Positions 36,003-47,879 of a stretch of 64,000 nt of DNA are shown here, piece after piece. A program made the translations under genes and the position numbers. Source of the DNA: Escallonia rubra (taxonomy: Eukaryota; Streptophyta; Magnoliopsida; Escalloniales; Escalloniaceae); NCBI GenBank assembly GCA_033065855.1, contig JAVXUO010002705.1:1-64000 (forward strand), written 5' to 3'. The notes below the pieces were generated by a model. The model saw nothing but the letters and a program-made list of their open reading frames with translations, was not told the DNA's origin and searched no databases. Every line of letters begins with the position of its first letter. The first letter of the stretch is position 1.

Positions 36003-36267
36003 TCTTTATTGATTTGTGACAAAATTCTACTAAAAGTGGATCACATGAATTATACTCATCATATCTCAGTGATAGTGGATCACATCAATTATGCTCATCA
36101 TATTCCACTGATAGTGGATCTCGGGTTTTATGGCTTAGAATTAGGGGTTAAATGATTCTTGGGTATATAAATACATCATCTTCTCAATGTAAAAAATACA
36201 CAGAAAACATTCAGTCAATTCTCTTTGTGTCTTCATTTATCTCTTCTCTTTATTTCTTAAGACAGGA
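36003..36267 (+). mobile_element. Solo-LTR-like segment within the Gypsy fossil
   Basis: This stretch interrupts the pol alignment. It holds imperfect repeats of about 48 bp (AGTGGATCACAT...CTCATCATAT), a TATA-like GGTATATAAATAC and a downstream pyrimidine-rich stretch, the layout of an LTR promoter. No matching target duplication was fixed. Family unknown. Confidence 0.4.
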
Positions 36268-36725
36268 TGAAGCTATTGGCATATATTTCAAGTAACAAAG
36301 ACAAGTGTTGCACTTACTCAAAGGAAACTTGATAGTTAGTTGCCAAAGCAAGAATGCACTAGTATGCCAATCGGCAAATGACTGAGAGACACTTTGAGAT
36401 CGGGAACAGGTCTATCTAAGGCTATAACCATATATACATTTAAAGCTCCATATCCCTCGAGAATAATCTAAAATTATCCCCAAAGTTGTATGGACCGTCT
36501 GAAGTCATCGCCGAAGTTGGTAAGGTTGCTGACAAGATTATGTTACTCCTTAACTCTGTCATACACCCACTGTTTCACGCCACAAGCCGGAGGAGAAAGG
36601 TCAGTCACTACCCTTCTCATTACCTCGCAGAAAGGCAAATCTTGTTAGAGCTTGTGACTCTTGTTGACGAACTCATAATGGTTCTTGGTGATATTGACAG
36701 GAAAAAAACATTGACGTGACAGTGA

Positions 36726-37424
36726 CACTGATAAATTGGCATTAAACCTTGATTCCTTAAGGGCTGTACGTTTATGTTTTTCAGTTTTCATTTTTGATTC
36801 CTTATGTTTTTCAGTTTTTCGTGTATGTTTACGTTTTTTCAGTTCCGTTTTGGATAAAATTTCCGAATAGTATCAAAAAAGCTGAAAACATGGGTGTTTT
36901 TACCTTTTTCCTTGAACTGTATTCTCCTTGTCAGAGAATACAGAATCTCGTCCACTGTTCACAATTTCTTGGGCATGCCATTCTGACGCCCCCAGCTGTT
37001 TCGTCTATTCTCATAGCCTCTCCCAGCCTTTTCTTCTTTCTCTACTCTCTGTCACTCATTATCTCCTCCAGATTTCCATGAACAACCCCTCTTCTGTTCA
37101 CTCTCAAGAAGCCAATCCCAGATCTGAAGGCGTCGAAGGAGAACCTACACCGAAAAAAAAACCACCTCTGGCTGCCAAAGATCCATTCTAAACACGACAA
37201 AGTCGCCGCCGTATCCGAAAGAAGCACACACCATTCCGTAGTCGGAGAGAACGACGTCTCCTCTCCTGCCCAGCTCCTCAAGGTATGACTATCTCTCTCT
37301 CTTTTAGTTTCTCTTTTGTTGGATCTCCATATGAAAGATCTTGGACATCTGGTCGACTTCCCGGGTATTGAGGTAGTTGGTCACGACGTGCTAATACGGC
37401 TATGGCTGGTTGAGGTGCCGCGAC
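36726..37424 (+). other. Possible 5' exon of an unknown gene, cut by a CACTA element
   Basis: After an AT-rich lead a pyrimidine-rich leader (37010-37077) is followed by an ATG at 37078 and a short frame MNNPSSVHSQEANPRSEGVE, ending at 37191. A good splice donor (CTCAAG|GTATGA) is at 37282/37283. It looks like the 5' end of a gene, but I recognise no family and no downstream exons beyond the CACTA insertion. Confidence 0.25.
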
Positions 37425-39815
37425 CACTACAAGAAAAGACACTTTTAGCGACGGAATTTTCCGTCGCTAAAAGTGGGTATTCCGTCAATAAACACTTTTA
37501 ACGACGGACTCTCCGTCGCTAAAAGTCCGTAGGTGAAAACCCCGTCACTAAAAGATTAGCGACGGAATTTGGTGGTCCGTCGGCAAAATTTTAATTTTTA
37601 CCGACGGAATTAATTACTTTTAACGACGGAAAATATAGAAAAAAACCTTTAGCGACGGAAATTTCCGTCGCTAAAGGTTTTTTTCTATATTTTATCTAAT
37701 TTCTGAATTTTCTGAAAAAAAAAATTAAATAAACTTTTAACGACGGAATTACCGTCGCAAAAGTTATTAGTTTTGTAGCTAAAATTTTGTCTCTAAAAAC
37801 GTTTATTAATCTGTATAAGGGCTTTTAGCGACAGAATTCCTACGCTAAAAGTCAAAAAAGGCTATTTTTTATTTTTGTTATTTAATATAAAGTGAAACCT
37901 GTTTCAAAAAATTATCCCTGATCAACCAATCTAACAAAATTCAAAATTTTAAACTAGGATTAATCCTTTACAAAATTTCAAGTAATACAAATAAAATTTA
38001 AATCATATACACCACCAACTAACACTTCATACAACAAATTACATGTTCACTAAATAAAATACATCACCTTGTACAAATCCCAAAACAAAATTACAAGTTT
38101 CAATTGAAACTAAAAAAAATACAAATCAAGATCCTCCGAAACCTGCACAATATTTCTCTGTCCACAGTTGTTACTTGTTTCTCTTTGTCGATCACAACCT
38201 GAAAAGAAGCGTTGTACAAATTCGTTTACGATGAACAAAATAAATAGAAGAAGACTAAGGAGTATTTTACAACATGAGCTCATCTGTTGGTGATGCTAAG
38301 GACATCATACCTTGCCAACATCATACCTTGCCAACAGCAATGGGAGTGGGTGCAGGTGATAGATATCTTATATAAATTCTTAAAAGTGGAGTTGCTTATT
38401 TGACACAAAGAATGTGAAGGAAAAAGATAACAGAAAAAACAAATCTTTCATCTTACAACTTTGGTCTTGTCATGCGTTATCCTGAAATTCTGTTCGAGTT
38501 AGAACGGGTAAACTAAACTGGATACTCTTGATTTTATGTCTTGATGCACTCGCTATGCTTTTCTTTTGAAAAATTACACTAACATCTCTATCTTTGTTAG
38601 ATTTATCTAGACGACGTCAAATTTTTGGCTAAGGATTTAATTGCCCTTACATGTGTGACAAATTTTCAGAAACCACTCCCTACCGATTCCTCCACCACCA
38701 ACTATCCTCCAACCACTCCCTACCAATTCCTCCACCACCAACGCAAACCACATACCACGACCACATCGACCGACCAACAACACACTACGGCCACAGATAC
38801 CCCACTCACAATTGATCCCACCACCCACAAGCCCTTCACCCCAAATCTATCCCACCACCACAAGCCCACAACTATCAAGTGACCCATCACCACCAACCGA
38901 TCCCTCCCACCAACACCAACTGACCACCACCACTCGATTTCACCAACATAACCCAACAACTACACCAGATTTACCAATCGAATTACCAAAGTCTTAGTTA
39001 ATAGGTGTCGACAAAGTTTTTCTGTTTGACCAAATTACACAATATTCAAGCCAAATCAGGAACTTATAGACAAACTCAATTTCTATGAAATTAATCAAAA
39101 GCAGTAAAACGTAAAAGCCAAAGCATGAAGGAGGATGAATGAAAGAGATAACTTATAGTTGAAGGAAATACTTGAGATATGCTAACTGCTGAGGAATGGT
39201 TGCCGAATCGCCGCCACCGGCCGGCAGATCTGGACTGGAGAGAGATGCGAGAGTGGTCGCCGATGGATCTAAATTGCTGAGTGGCTGCCGACTTGTCGCC
39301 GGCCGGTGCTGATGGTCGCATTGTCGCAAAGGCTAGAGAGAGATTCGAGAGTGGGGGAGGCAGGTTGGGACGGGAAGGCGTGGGAGGCGGGCGACGAAGG
39401 TAGGCGGTGTAAGTCAGTGTGGGTGTGAGAGAGAGAGAGTAGCGGCAGAGAGAATGAGAAGCTGAAAGAAGAGCTAGGGTTTTTTGGTTTTAATATGTAG
39501 ATTTTTTACCGACGGACACAATCCGTCGGTAAAAATCCGTCGCTAAAATCCGATTAAATTTTTTTTTGATAAAAAAAATATGAAAAAATTGAAAATTTTC
39601 GAAAATAACATTTACCGACGGACTTTTCCGTCGTTAAAAGTCCGTCGGTAAAAGTCTCGTCGCTAAAGATATTTACCAACGGAGTGTTCCGTTGGTAAAG
39701 ATCTTTAGCGACGGACTTTTACCGACGGAAAAAATTCGTCGCTAAAGCCACTTTTAGCGACGAATGTAAATTCGTCGCTAAAATTCCGTCGCTAAAAAGG
39801 CATTTTCTTGTAGTG
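37425..39815. mobile_element. CACTA (En/Spm) element, non-autonomous, 2.4 kb
   Basis: Perfect 13-bp inverted ends CACTACAAGAAAA and the 3-bp duplication GAC (37422-37424, 39816-39818). Subterminal arrays of TTTTAGCGACGGAA in both orientations occupy about 400 bp at the left and 330 bp at the right. The interior has a C/A-rich tract (38690-38990), a GC-rich genic-looking block (39190-39480) and no transposase. Clean ends suggest a fairly young insertion. Confidence 0.93.
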
Positions 39816-39818
39816 GAC

Positions 39819-40829
39819 CGTTCTTCACTTCAGCCCGACAGGCTCCTCAAGGTCATAGCCCATGTCCTTCGCTTCTTTGCAATCGGTGACATTGCCACCA
39901 CCTGTGTTGCAAAGCAGTATGATGTGCAACCAGGAAATAAACCATACAGTAGATAAGACTACCAACATATCGATTACGTTTTTCTTCTAATTAACTTTTT
40001 GACAGGAGGAGAGGAAAGAAAGTGTGCCCTAGGATTACAGTTATATATAAAGGAACCAAAGAACTAGAAAGTGGAGAAACAGAGACCTTCATACTCCATC
40101 CTTTTTTGGCTTTCTGATGCAGTTCATTAAAGGATCTAGGAAACTGAAAACGCCAAATTAAAAGAACTTGAAAATTGGCTCGACTTCAAGGCGCATTGCA
40201 TTTAAAACACAAGAAAAACATAACCAGCATTGACCAACTACTACTACCATATAAACAAAAAGAATGATTCGATAATGCAATTCGACCTTTGATTTCCCCA
40301 ATCAGTTTGGGGAAATCGAAGGTCGAATGCAATGCGCCTTAAAGTCGATTCTTTGTGTTGTGGTGCGTCGATTCTTTGTGTTGTGTTGGGCAATTTTACA
40401 TGGATGTTTGTGTTGAAGATATTATTCGTAGCGGTAGTAAGGATGGGTCATTCACATTATTCTGAAGTCTGAACCCATTTCTCTATGATTTTTCTTTCTT
40501 GAACCATCCAGAAACTTCGCTCATAAGATTACAGTAGCGAATTAGAGACTCAAACGGAAAGGATTATGAGTAATGGGCTTGGGTATGAATCAACTTCACA
40601 TAAGAGTCATCCTATATGAGAAATGATATTAGCAAGCAAATTGCAACAAGTAAATCTACACTCGGAGAGCTTTTAGTATGCTTGAGTCTATTACAGGATT
40701 GGTTTTTCCATTTACAGAAACACTACTTTTCCACCCAACAAGGGATTCTCTGCAATATAATGTCATGACTATTGCCTTTTATATTGTTCATATCATATAC
40801 AATGGTGGGGAAAAAGACTGGGTAATGTT
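39819..40829. other. Intergenic, no gene supported
   Basis: The first 110 bases (39816-39960) could read DRSSLQPDRLLKVIAHVLRF, continuing with a stop at about 39956. I recognise no family, and it may be the continuation of the sequence split by the CACTA element. The rest shows no gene. A short inverted repeat around GGGGAAATCGAAGGTCGAAT occurs at 40280-40330. Confidence 0.3.
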
Positions 40830-40836
40830 AGTTGTA

Positions 40837-41699
40837 AGTGTATCACTTTGTGGCTACCGTTGTACCCAAGTCGAAGATGAATGCATCTCGTTCAAGGAAA
40901 GGGAATATATCCCAGAACGTGATGGCCGCCTGTAACTTCAACATGATGTTCACATTTGTCCATGTGGGATGGGAAGGAAGCGCAAATGATTCAAGGGTTC
41001 ATGCCGAAGTCATCACATCACCAGATGTTGATTTCCCTCGGCCCCCTCCGAGTAAGTAAATGAGTTACAGCTTCATGATTGTATTTTCATTAGTAATTTG
41101 AAACTCAAAATTTTATTTTGAGTTTGATACACCGATGTTAGTTTGCAGATAAGTACTATGTGGTGGATAGTGGATACAGTAATGTGGATGGTTATTTAGC
41201 CCCATATCGTGGCGAGCGCTACCACCTTCACGACTTTGATGGACCAAGGAATGCACCTAGAGGACCTAGGGAAATGTTTAACTACAAACACGCATCTTTG
41301 CGTAATGTTATTGAACGATGCTTTGGAGTTCTGAAGGCCAGGTTCTCAATTTTAAGGTTAATGTCGAACTACAACCTGACCAGGCAAAATAGTATCGTCA
41401 ACGCTTATTTTGTTTTGCACAACTTCATTCGTCTAAATACGCCAGACGACCCTCTCTTCAATGCGTTCATGGCAGAAGGAATTCGAGTACATGGAGATGA
41501 GGCATCTGTTTTTGAAACTACCGACTTGTCTCAGGCAGCGTGTAACCGCATGGCCAACTTCAGGGATGGGTTGGCGAATCATATATGGAGGGATGGATTG
41601 GCGAATCATATATGGAGGGATGGGTTGCAACTAATAATAGTCGCCGCCGTGGGTGATTGTTGGTTTGCATTTCTTGAATTTTTCGTCAATGTACTATGA
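40837..41699 (+). pseudogene. PIF/Harbinger transposase (DDE_Tnp_4), 5'-truncated
   Basis: Two exons, about 40837-41051 and 41149-41699, joined GT-AG. Exon 1 reads ASRSRKGNISQNVMAACNF and FVHVGWEGSANDSRV. Exon 2 reads YYVVDSGYSNVDGYLAPYRG, HLHDFDG and HASLRNVIERCFGVLKARF. These hold the second and third acidic residues of the DDE triad (VDSGY and VIERCFG context). The N-terminal helix-turn-helix part and the first Asp (DGTH context) are not found upstream, so the copy is incomplete. Near the C-terminus a 30-base unit (GGATGGGTTGGCGAATCATA) is duplicated. Terminal inverted repeats of the parent element were not located. Confidence 0.8.
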
Positions 41700-42324
41700 C
41701 AATGCTATTTAAACTTTGATTTTTTTCTTTCTCTTTAACAATTTATGTATAAGGTTTTTATTCATGGCCTTGTGTGTCACGCTTCTGAGGTAAATTAATT
41801 TATTATATGCACGTTGTAATATGCTTATCAACACGATGATAAACTTATTAAAAGTTCTTTTCTATTTGTTTCCCATATTTACATTCTTTTTGTGTACAAA
41901 TAGTGTAGGGTCAAAATGGGAAGATTTGTGTACAAATAGTGTAGAAAAATTTAAACATACAGGATTGGTTTAGAAAAAAGTTGGTGAAAACAAAAATCAA
42001 AATTGTAAACATACAGAAAAAACTGAAAAAATATATACGGAATAAAGTAAAAGTACACATTACGATTTTAGAACTGAATATTAAATTCTAGAAAACAAAC
42101 CCCTTATAATAAAAATTTACAGCCTAGCCGATGTGTGAGACATGCCATAAAATAATAAATCTCTTATTGCACTTCATTTTTGTTCGTCAAATTCGTCCCG
42201 TGCCTCAAATAATTTAGTTAGAAACTTACTGTATTTGATAAACTAAAACGTTTTACATGGTTTCGTTATAATAAGAAGAGGTGTCTTTTGGAATCCTTCT
42301 CCACCGACTCTTTCACTATTAACT
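41700..42324. other. Intergenic, no gene seen
   Basis: AT-rich sequence with no supportable feature. Confidence 0.4.
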
Positions 42325-43035
42325 AAAGAAAAAAGGGCAAAGAAAATCTGTGTGTCACCACAGACAATTTGTCTGTGATGCACACACCAAGAGGTAGCGT
42401 ATACTGAAAGGTGCACACCAAGCGGCAGCGTTTATTGGAAGGAAATCAGCTTCTTATGATCGACGCCAGCGAACTTCATCTTCCTCAACCACTGATGGCT
42501 CATTTTCTTCTCTTTTTCGTTAAACATATCGCAACTAAAACCATTAGCCAAACTCATCAACCACTGCCATACATTGTTGGGCAAATCTGTGATGAAGGAA
42601 TCCATATTTATCGAAGAAGAGAACAATATCCCTATTTACCTTGCTGATTGCACCAATAGTCAAAATTTCTTCACCAGATTTTGAAAAAGAAGAAGAAGAA
42701 CGGCAGTGATAGGGAAACCACGACCACATATGATAGCCGCCAAAGGTGTTTCGGAAATCGGCGGTGGTCGAATTGGACAAATATCCTAATTTTGCGGTAA
42801 AAACCGTGCAAAGTCTTGTTCAGGCAAATGCTACTGCCCAAACAATGTGTGGCTGGGAAAACTCGTGGGTATGTTGATGAATGTTCAGTGCAATTTTGGG
42901 TTAGGTGTAATATTTCCACAATTGCCCTTTTTCTCTAAATCATGGCACCTTGCAAAGTAAGGGCATATTTGTCATACTAACATGCACCACATATTACTTA
43001 CCAGGAGTGACACACATATCTGTTTTTCCAAAGGA
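42325..43035. mobile_element. Short terminal-inverted-repeat element, class uncertain
   Basis: Left AAAGAAAATCTGTGTGTCAC and right, inverted, GGAAAAACAGATATGTGTGTCAC form imperfect inverted ends about 690 bases apart. Inside the left end is a hairpin, TGTCACCACAGACAATTTGTCTGTGATG. A minus-strand frame (42780-42544) contains LTIGAISKVNRDIVLFFDKY, which I do not recognise. No target duplication fixed. Confidence 0.4.
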
Positions 43036-43202
43036 AAAATGACTCTTCTCTATAAATATGTAGAATAAGACAGCTTTGACACCTCACACACTACAAAAAC
43101 TCAACTGTGCTCGTGACAATAATTTTTTGATCGCCATTGCTATTGTTTATTGACGTGTTCTAACATAGTTTCTTACTTGGAAAATGATAACTCTCCTTCC
43201 GT

Positions 43203-43254
43203 NTTNNTCNATNATTGTNGCATTTNTCNTACGNGTGNCANAAGTAATTNTTGN
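43203..43254. other. Cluster of 13 ambiguous bases
   Basis: Thirteen single N calls scattered over 52 bases, the only ambiguous bases noticed in the window. Any reading across this stretch is unsafe. Confidence 0.98.
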
Positions 43255-43889
43255 AATACGATACACAATCTTATTTTCTTATATTTTTGGCAAAACAACC
43301 AAAGCACAAATCGGAGTATATGGACCCGGCCAACTCCAATCCATCAACAATCCCCTTTGACGATCTTCATGGGTATGCTCCTGAGCCACTCAATTTGCAG
43401 CAACTAGAAGTCACTGATGATGACGCTATGGACATAAACTTCATGGAACAAAGGCAAGTGTTGCGCTTACTCAAAGACGACTTGGCAGTTGCCCAAGCAA
43501 GTTAGCCGGTCAGCAAAAATATGCCAATCAGCGAAGGACAGGAGGCACTTACAGATTGGGGACCTGGTCTGTCTAAGGCTATAACCATAACCATTTAGAA
43601 AATGTCATAAATAAGTTCTAAATTGCGACACTTTCACGGTAATGTCGCAAATGTACCGACATAATTATATTTGTGTCGCAAACTTGCCGACGCTTTTTTA
43701 CGTGTCGCAAACTTAGTGTCGCTTTTGATGCTTGCGACATTAACTATGCTACATTCATCTATGTGTCACTAAATAGCGACACTTAAAATAAAACGTCATC
43801 AAAATTGGTTACTAAACGAGTTGGTAGCATGAACCGCACCTACGCGGCATAGGGTAAAACGTCGGAAACTTAGAAAAAATGAAGTTCTC

Positions 43890-45720
43890 TACTTCGATTG
43901 CTGAACAATGGAAACCACCCCACCCTCGACACCCACACACCTAGACACACCAATCTCGCCCTCTCCCTCTCTGAAAGCTGGATGACACACACGCACACCG
44001 ATCTCTCTCTCTCTCTAAGCTGGATCTTTCCCGCGATTGCTCTTCATGGACTCTTGACTTTCAATCAGAGGTATGAACCCTAGATTCCCCTTCGTACCCC
44101 TAATTTCCCCTCTCACACCATTCTAATCTGTCCCTTTGTTTCTCTCACTAGCAACAAAAAATTCTGATGGCAGTGGTCACGGACTTGCAATTTGTAAGAG
44201 GTATGTCACTTTTGGTACTTCACAGGTTTCATGTAACATCTGACGATTGAGATTATGTTACTTCATTGCTCAATTAGTAATGGGCCGCTAAGATGGGCCG
44301 CTATAACTATCCAAGAAGACGCTCGATTTCTTTTCTCGAAAGATGCAGCTACGGCCTGACTGTGAAATTCAATTTGTAAAGGGATGGGGTTTTATTTCTG
44401 ATGTGGAATCATTTACAAAAGGTGGAAATGCTTCCAGAGGTTCGGATACATACAAAATTGTCAAGGTGCTCTATTCAGCTTCTATTTTGCTTAGTTCTAA
44501 TCTTTTGTCACTAGTTTTGCACTATTGTATTGGTTTCCTTTACAATTTATGCACCTCACTTAAAGTGTGTGTGTTAGTGTCTGTCTGCAGTTGTTGCGAG
44601 CGTGTGTGACCTACTAGATACAAGATAATTCTTATTCTGCATCCCTTTATTTTTACCTTTTTCATTGAGCATAGTGCCGCATCAGTTGAAACAAAGTGAT
44701 TAGTCAAAATCGAACTTGAAATGCAAGGCTGAATTAGCTAACTTGTTTCTACACATGATTTGCTGTCTTCGGGAGATGCGCCCTTGCCTTTCGTTGGATA
44801 CTTGGAGTTGGTCAAAGTTTTTAGCAATCTAAGTGTAGTTCCTTGAATTAGGTAGCTATACGAATGAATGATTAAGTAATGTACTGTTAATGTGGAAGTA
44901 AATATGGCTGGGATGACTCAGGCATCATCATCAGTATCCAACGTATCATCAGTTTTTTTTTTCCTCTTCTCATTGTACAATGCTATGTTGAATGAAGTTT
45001 AAATATTGGAAGTCAAGCTAAATTCGTCTTTGGCAAATGTTTATGGGTACATAAATATGTCATGTTTGAGAAGTGTGAATTGCGTAATCTAATTTTTCTG
45101 TTGATCCAAAAGTTGGTTAGAATCAAGTGCAGCTTATTTGTTTTGCCCGCTTAAAGTTGTGTAATATATGTCCCGCCTTTTTTTCTCTTTCTCTGCTTTC
45201 TTGATATCTATACTGCTAAAGAGCATAAGTTTGTCATAAGACTTTACACTTGGTAGTCAAAAAGCAGGAATTACAGTTTACAGTCATGACTTGATCCTCT
45301 GCGTGCCAAAATTGTTCCCAGACTGATTGATCAGTTCCCACAACACATTGACCATTTCATGTCTCATGTTTCTGTTTTCTCATTAAATTTCTGCTTTCAG
45401 TGTTCTTTTTTTCTTTTCCAGGTTAATACGGAAGAAAGGCCAGAGCCGAAATGTTTGGGAAAGACAAATTTTGTCATTTTGCCATATTTTCAGAAGCTTT
45501 GACAGAATGTGGAGCTTTCTCATTCTAGCCCTTCGGGTGTTTGATACAGCAAACTGTTTTTATCTACTTCTCATAATTTGACGTTGTTTTACTCTGTTGC
45601 TAAATCTTTTTTTCGTTTTAACTAGGCAATGATAATTATGGCAACTCATGATTTGGAGTCACCACTGCAAGTGTTCGATGCAACAATTCTTGAAGATATT
45701 ATGAGCAGTTCTTAAACTTA
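43890..45720 (+). pseudogene. Exon-like captured sequence of unknown origin in the CACTA
   Basis: Reading rightwards: a leader with CTCTCTCTCTC and a donor-like AGAG|GTATGA near 44068; an open stretch at 44343-44465 (LRPDCEIQFVKGWGFISDVE... SDTYKIVK) ending in AAG|GTGCTC; and a stretch after TTTCCAG at 45421 (VNTEERPEPKCLGKTNFVIL). The spacing and junctions look like exons of a host gene. I do not recognise the family. Confidence 0.35.
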
Positions 45721-45742
45721 TACAAGGTTTGGTACTATTGTC

Positions 45743-46165
45743 ATGGTGCTTGGTAAACCAGCTCCATTGGTCAGTACTTTTAGGCTGAGCTACTACTCAA
45801 TTTTGAATTTGATGAGCCGTGCTGAGGGCCAATTCACTGCTGAGAATGTTATTAGGCATTCATTTCACCAGTTTCAGTATGAGAAGGTCTGTTCTGAACA
45901 ACCTCTATTGTTTCTAACTCCCCCTGTGCTCAATGTATAACACCGCATGATATCTCCCTTCTTTAGGCCTTGCCTGACATAAGGAACAAGGTTTCGAAGC
46001 TAGAAGAGGAAGCAGCCACACTTGGAATTGCAGCCTAATCAATCTCTCTCTCTCAACTTTGTTTGTTAATTTGTAGGCTGGAGTTGCTGAATATCATCAG
46101 CTCAAGCTTTCGCTTACCCAGCTCGAAAAGAAGATGATGGCTGAAACAATTTTCTTTTACCTGGT
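45743..46165 (+). pseudogene. HEN2/MTR4-type DExH-box RNA helicase fragment
   Basis: Three exon pieces: 45743-45886 (MVLGKPAPLVSTFRLSYYSI, then NLMSRAEGQFTAENVIRHSF), 45967-46034 (ALPDIRNKVSKLEEEAATLG) and 46077-46165 (AGVAEYHQLKLSLTQLEKKM, then YLVG). They match the region after helicase motif VI, entering the arch domain, of nuclear-exosome helicases of the MTR4/HEN2 group. The first junction is GT-AG, while the second donor is not canonical. The helicase core and the rest of the arch are absent. It lies inside a CACTA element, so a captured fragment. Normal proteins exceed 900 residues. Confidence 0.7.
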
Positions 46166-47834
46166 AGGTTGGTACGTGATGAGAAGCTAGCCTAAACAAG
46201 TTAATTCTGCTAAGAATATATATATGTTGAGTGGGCATGTCTGACATTTTTGTTAGACTTTTTTTACTTGAGCCACCATATATTGTTTGAGTCAGTTAAA
46301 TGCTTGAAAATAGAAACATGAAAAGCTACTTACTAAGAGTGGTCGATTTTGCAATATTACAATATTCACATAAATGATCCCACCATGATTCCTCTTTTAT
46401 CAAAGGATTGTAGGGGTTATGCCTCAGAATCAAGGGATAGGTGAAAGCACGGGCATTGCGGATCTTGGTTGAGTGCATGGTTGTTTACATTAACCTAAAT
46501 GTTTACTTTGAGTGCATGGCTGTTTTTCAAATGATTGTCTCTTTCTTTTGTGCAACTAATGATTACATATGATCTAATTGTTCAGATTTTTCTACCTATC
46601 TACCTAAAAGAGTAAAGAAGAATTTCATCACTTTAAAAGATTTGCAAAATAAGATGCAAGAATGAAATGGGGTACGTAGACGAGTCTTCATCTTTCTTAA
46701 TGCATTCTGTCAGTTGACTAGTTTTTCGGTTTAATTGGACTTGTGTTATTAAGGTTGAAATTTATAACCTTTGTTCTTAACTTTTTTATTTTCAGGTTTA
46801 TATCCTGGGAAGAGATATATCAATGCTTTTGTTGGATGTAGAAGAACCAGTATGCACTATGATGACATTTTGGATGAGATGTATATATCTTTAGGTTTGG
46901 TTGTTCAATGAAATTACAATTGTATGTTTTTGAAATTGAGAAGTTCTGGATGGTTATATAATTAAGATGTGAATGTTGGATATCGTATAGTTGAATGACA
47001 TTAGCTTATTTCTATAATGATGAGTTTGTAATCTTATTAAATTGACTTGGTTGTTCATTATTCGTGTTGGATTGGAGCAGTGATTACTTAAATATTTCAT
47101 TTTCACGTCTTGGGTCAATGTTTTCTTGACAAATTTCAGAATATGTTAGGCAAAATTAGTGACAACTGCTTAAAAAAGCAGTAAATAAAACGAAATTTCA
47201 AAGATAATGTCGCAAAAAAAAACTGACACTTAATACAAGTGTCGCTAATTTAGCAGCATTTCAAAGATAATGCCGCCAAATAAAATCTGGCACTTAATTG
47301 GAAGCGTCGCTAACTTAGCGACATGTTTTTTTAAAGTATCACATAACTAAGTTGACTATTAACCTCATAAGTGACACTTAAAAGCATCGCACAAAAGTGT
47401 CGTAAGTCTAACGCCGACGTGTCTAAGAAGTGTCGAAAAATTCCCGACAGACGAATTTGCGACGTTTGTAAAATGCGTTAAAAAAGTGTCGGGAAATCAC
47501 TTTGCGACACTTTTTTAGTGTCGCCTAAACCCTTTTTTTTTGGTAGTATGGTTGCTTGTAAGCTTAACTTACTCCCTCACTCTCTCATAAACCCACTGTT
47601 ACGCGCCTCAAGCCGGAATAGAAAGGTCCACACCATATGGTCACGTACTAGCCTTCCCAATACCTCAGAGGAAGGCCAAATCTTCATGGTGCCTCTGACT
47701 ATTGTTGACAAACGCATAACGTTCTTGGTATCTTTTACGGTAAAGAACTTGAATGTAACACGATTGAGACAAAGTGACTTTAACGGATGTGATTAAAGAA
47801 TAATGAAACATTGAGTCGTAGTATCTTAGAATCG

Positions 47835-47870
<36 letters not shown>
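47835..47870. repeat. (CA)n microsatellite
   Basis: About 17 CA units followed by TACATATATG, at the right edge of the Gypsy fossil. Confidence 0.95.
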
Positions 47871-47873
<3 letters not shown>

Positions 47874-47879
47874 TATATG

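Larger units (their letters stand above)
28945..36725 (+). mobile_element. Ty3/Gypsy fossil (integrase to end of pol), split by later insertions
   Basis: Pieces at about 28945-29254, 35838-36002 and 36268-36725 read in one direction as the integrase core (VVIDRIRK-like start, HPFTVELVAQSFMDQVIKL, GIPSTIVGDRDKV), its C-terminal part (FEALYGYASKPLNL) and the chromodomain-side tail of a plant Gypsy pol. The gag, protease, RT and LTRs are not seen. It is old: it is broken in several places, and a LINE and a solo-LTR-like segment interrupt it. A related fossil lies at 43313-47810. Confidence 0.75.
43595..47548. mobile_element. CACTA element with captured host exons, left end lost
   Basis: The right terminus, inverted, reads ATACTACCAAAAAAAAAGGG and continues with GGCGACACTAAAAAAGTGTCG and GACGAATTTGCGACG-type motifs. 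It aligns with the left end of the 54658 element (CACTACAAAAAAAAAGGG...GGCGACACTAG). At the left (43595 on) the GTGTCGCAAA/GCGACAC subterminal motifs are present but the outer 50 or so bases with CACTA are missing. The interior carries plant gene exons, not transposase. Confidence 0.75.
43313..47810 (+). mobile_element. Second Ty3/Gypsy fossil, split by a CACTA element
   Basis: Pieces at 43313-43594 and about 47549-47810 match the C-terminal integrase part and pol tail of the first Gypsy fossil (shared motifs such as GYAPEPLNLQQLEVTDDDA and QRQVLRLLKDDLAVAQA). Same family as 28945-36725. Broken, LTRs not seen, and older than the CACTA that interrupts it. Confidence 0.65.

Noticed and set aside
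43089-43110. CACTA left terminus (CACTACAAAAACTC)
   Set aside because: The following sequence has no subterminal motif and no matching right end. Likely chance.
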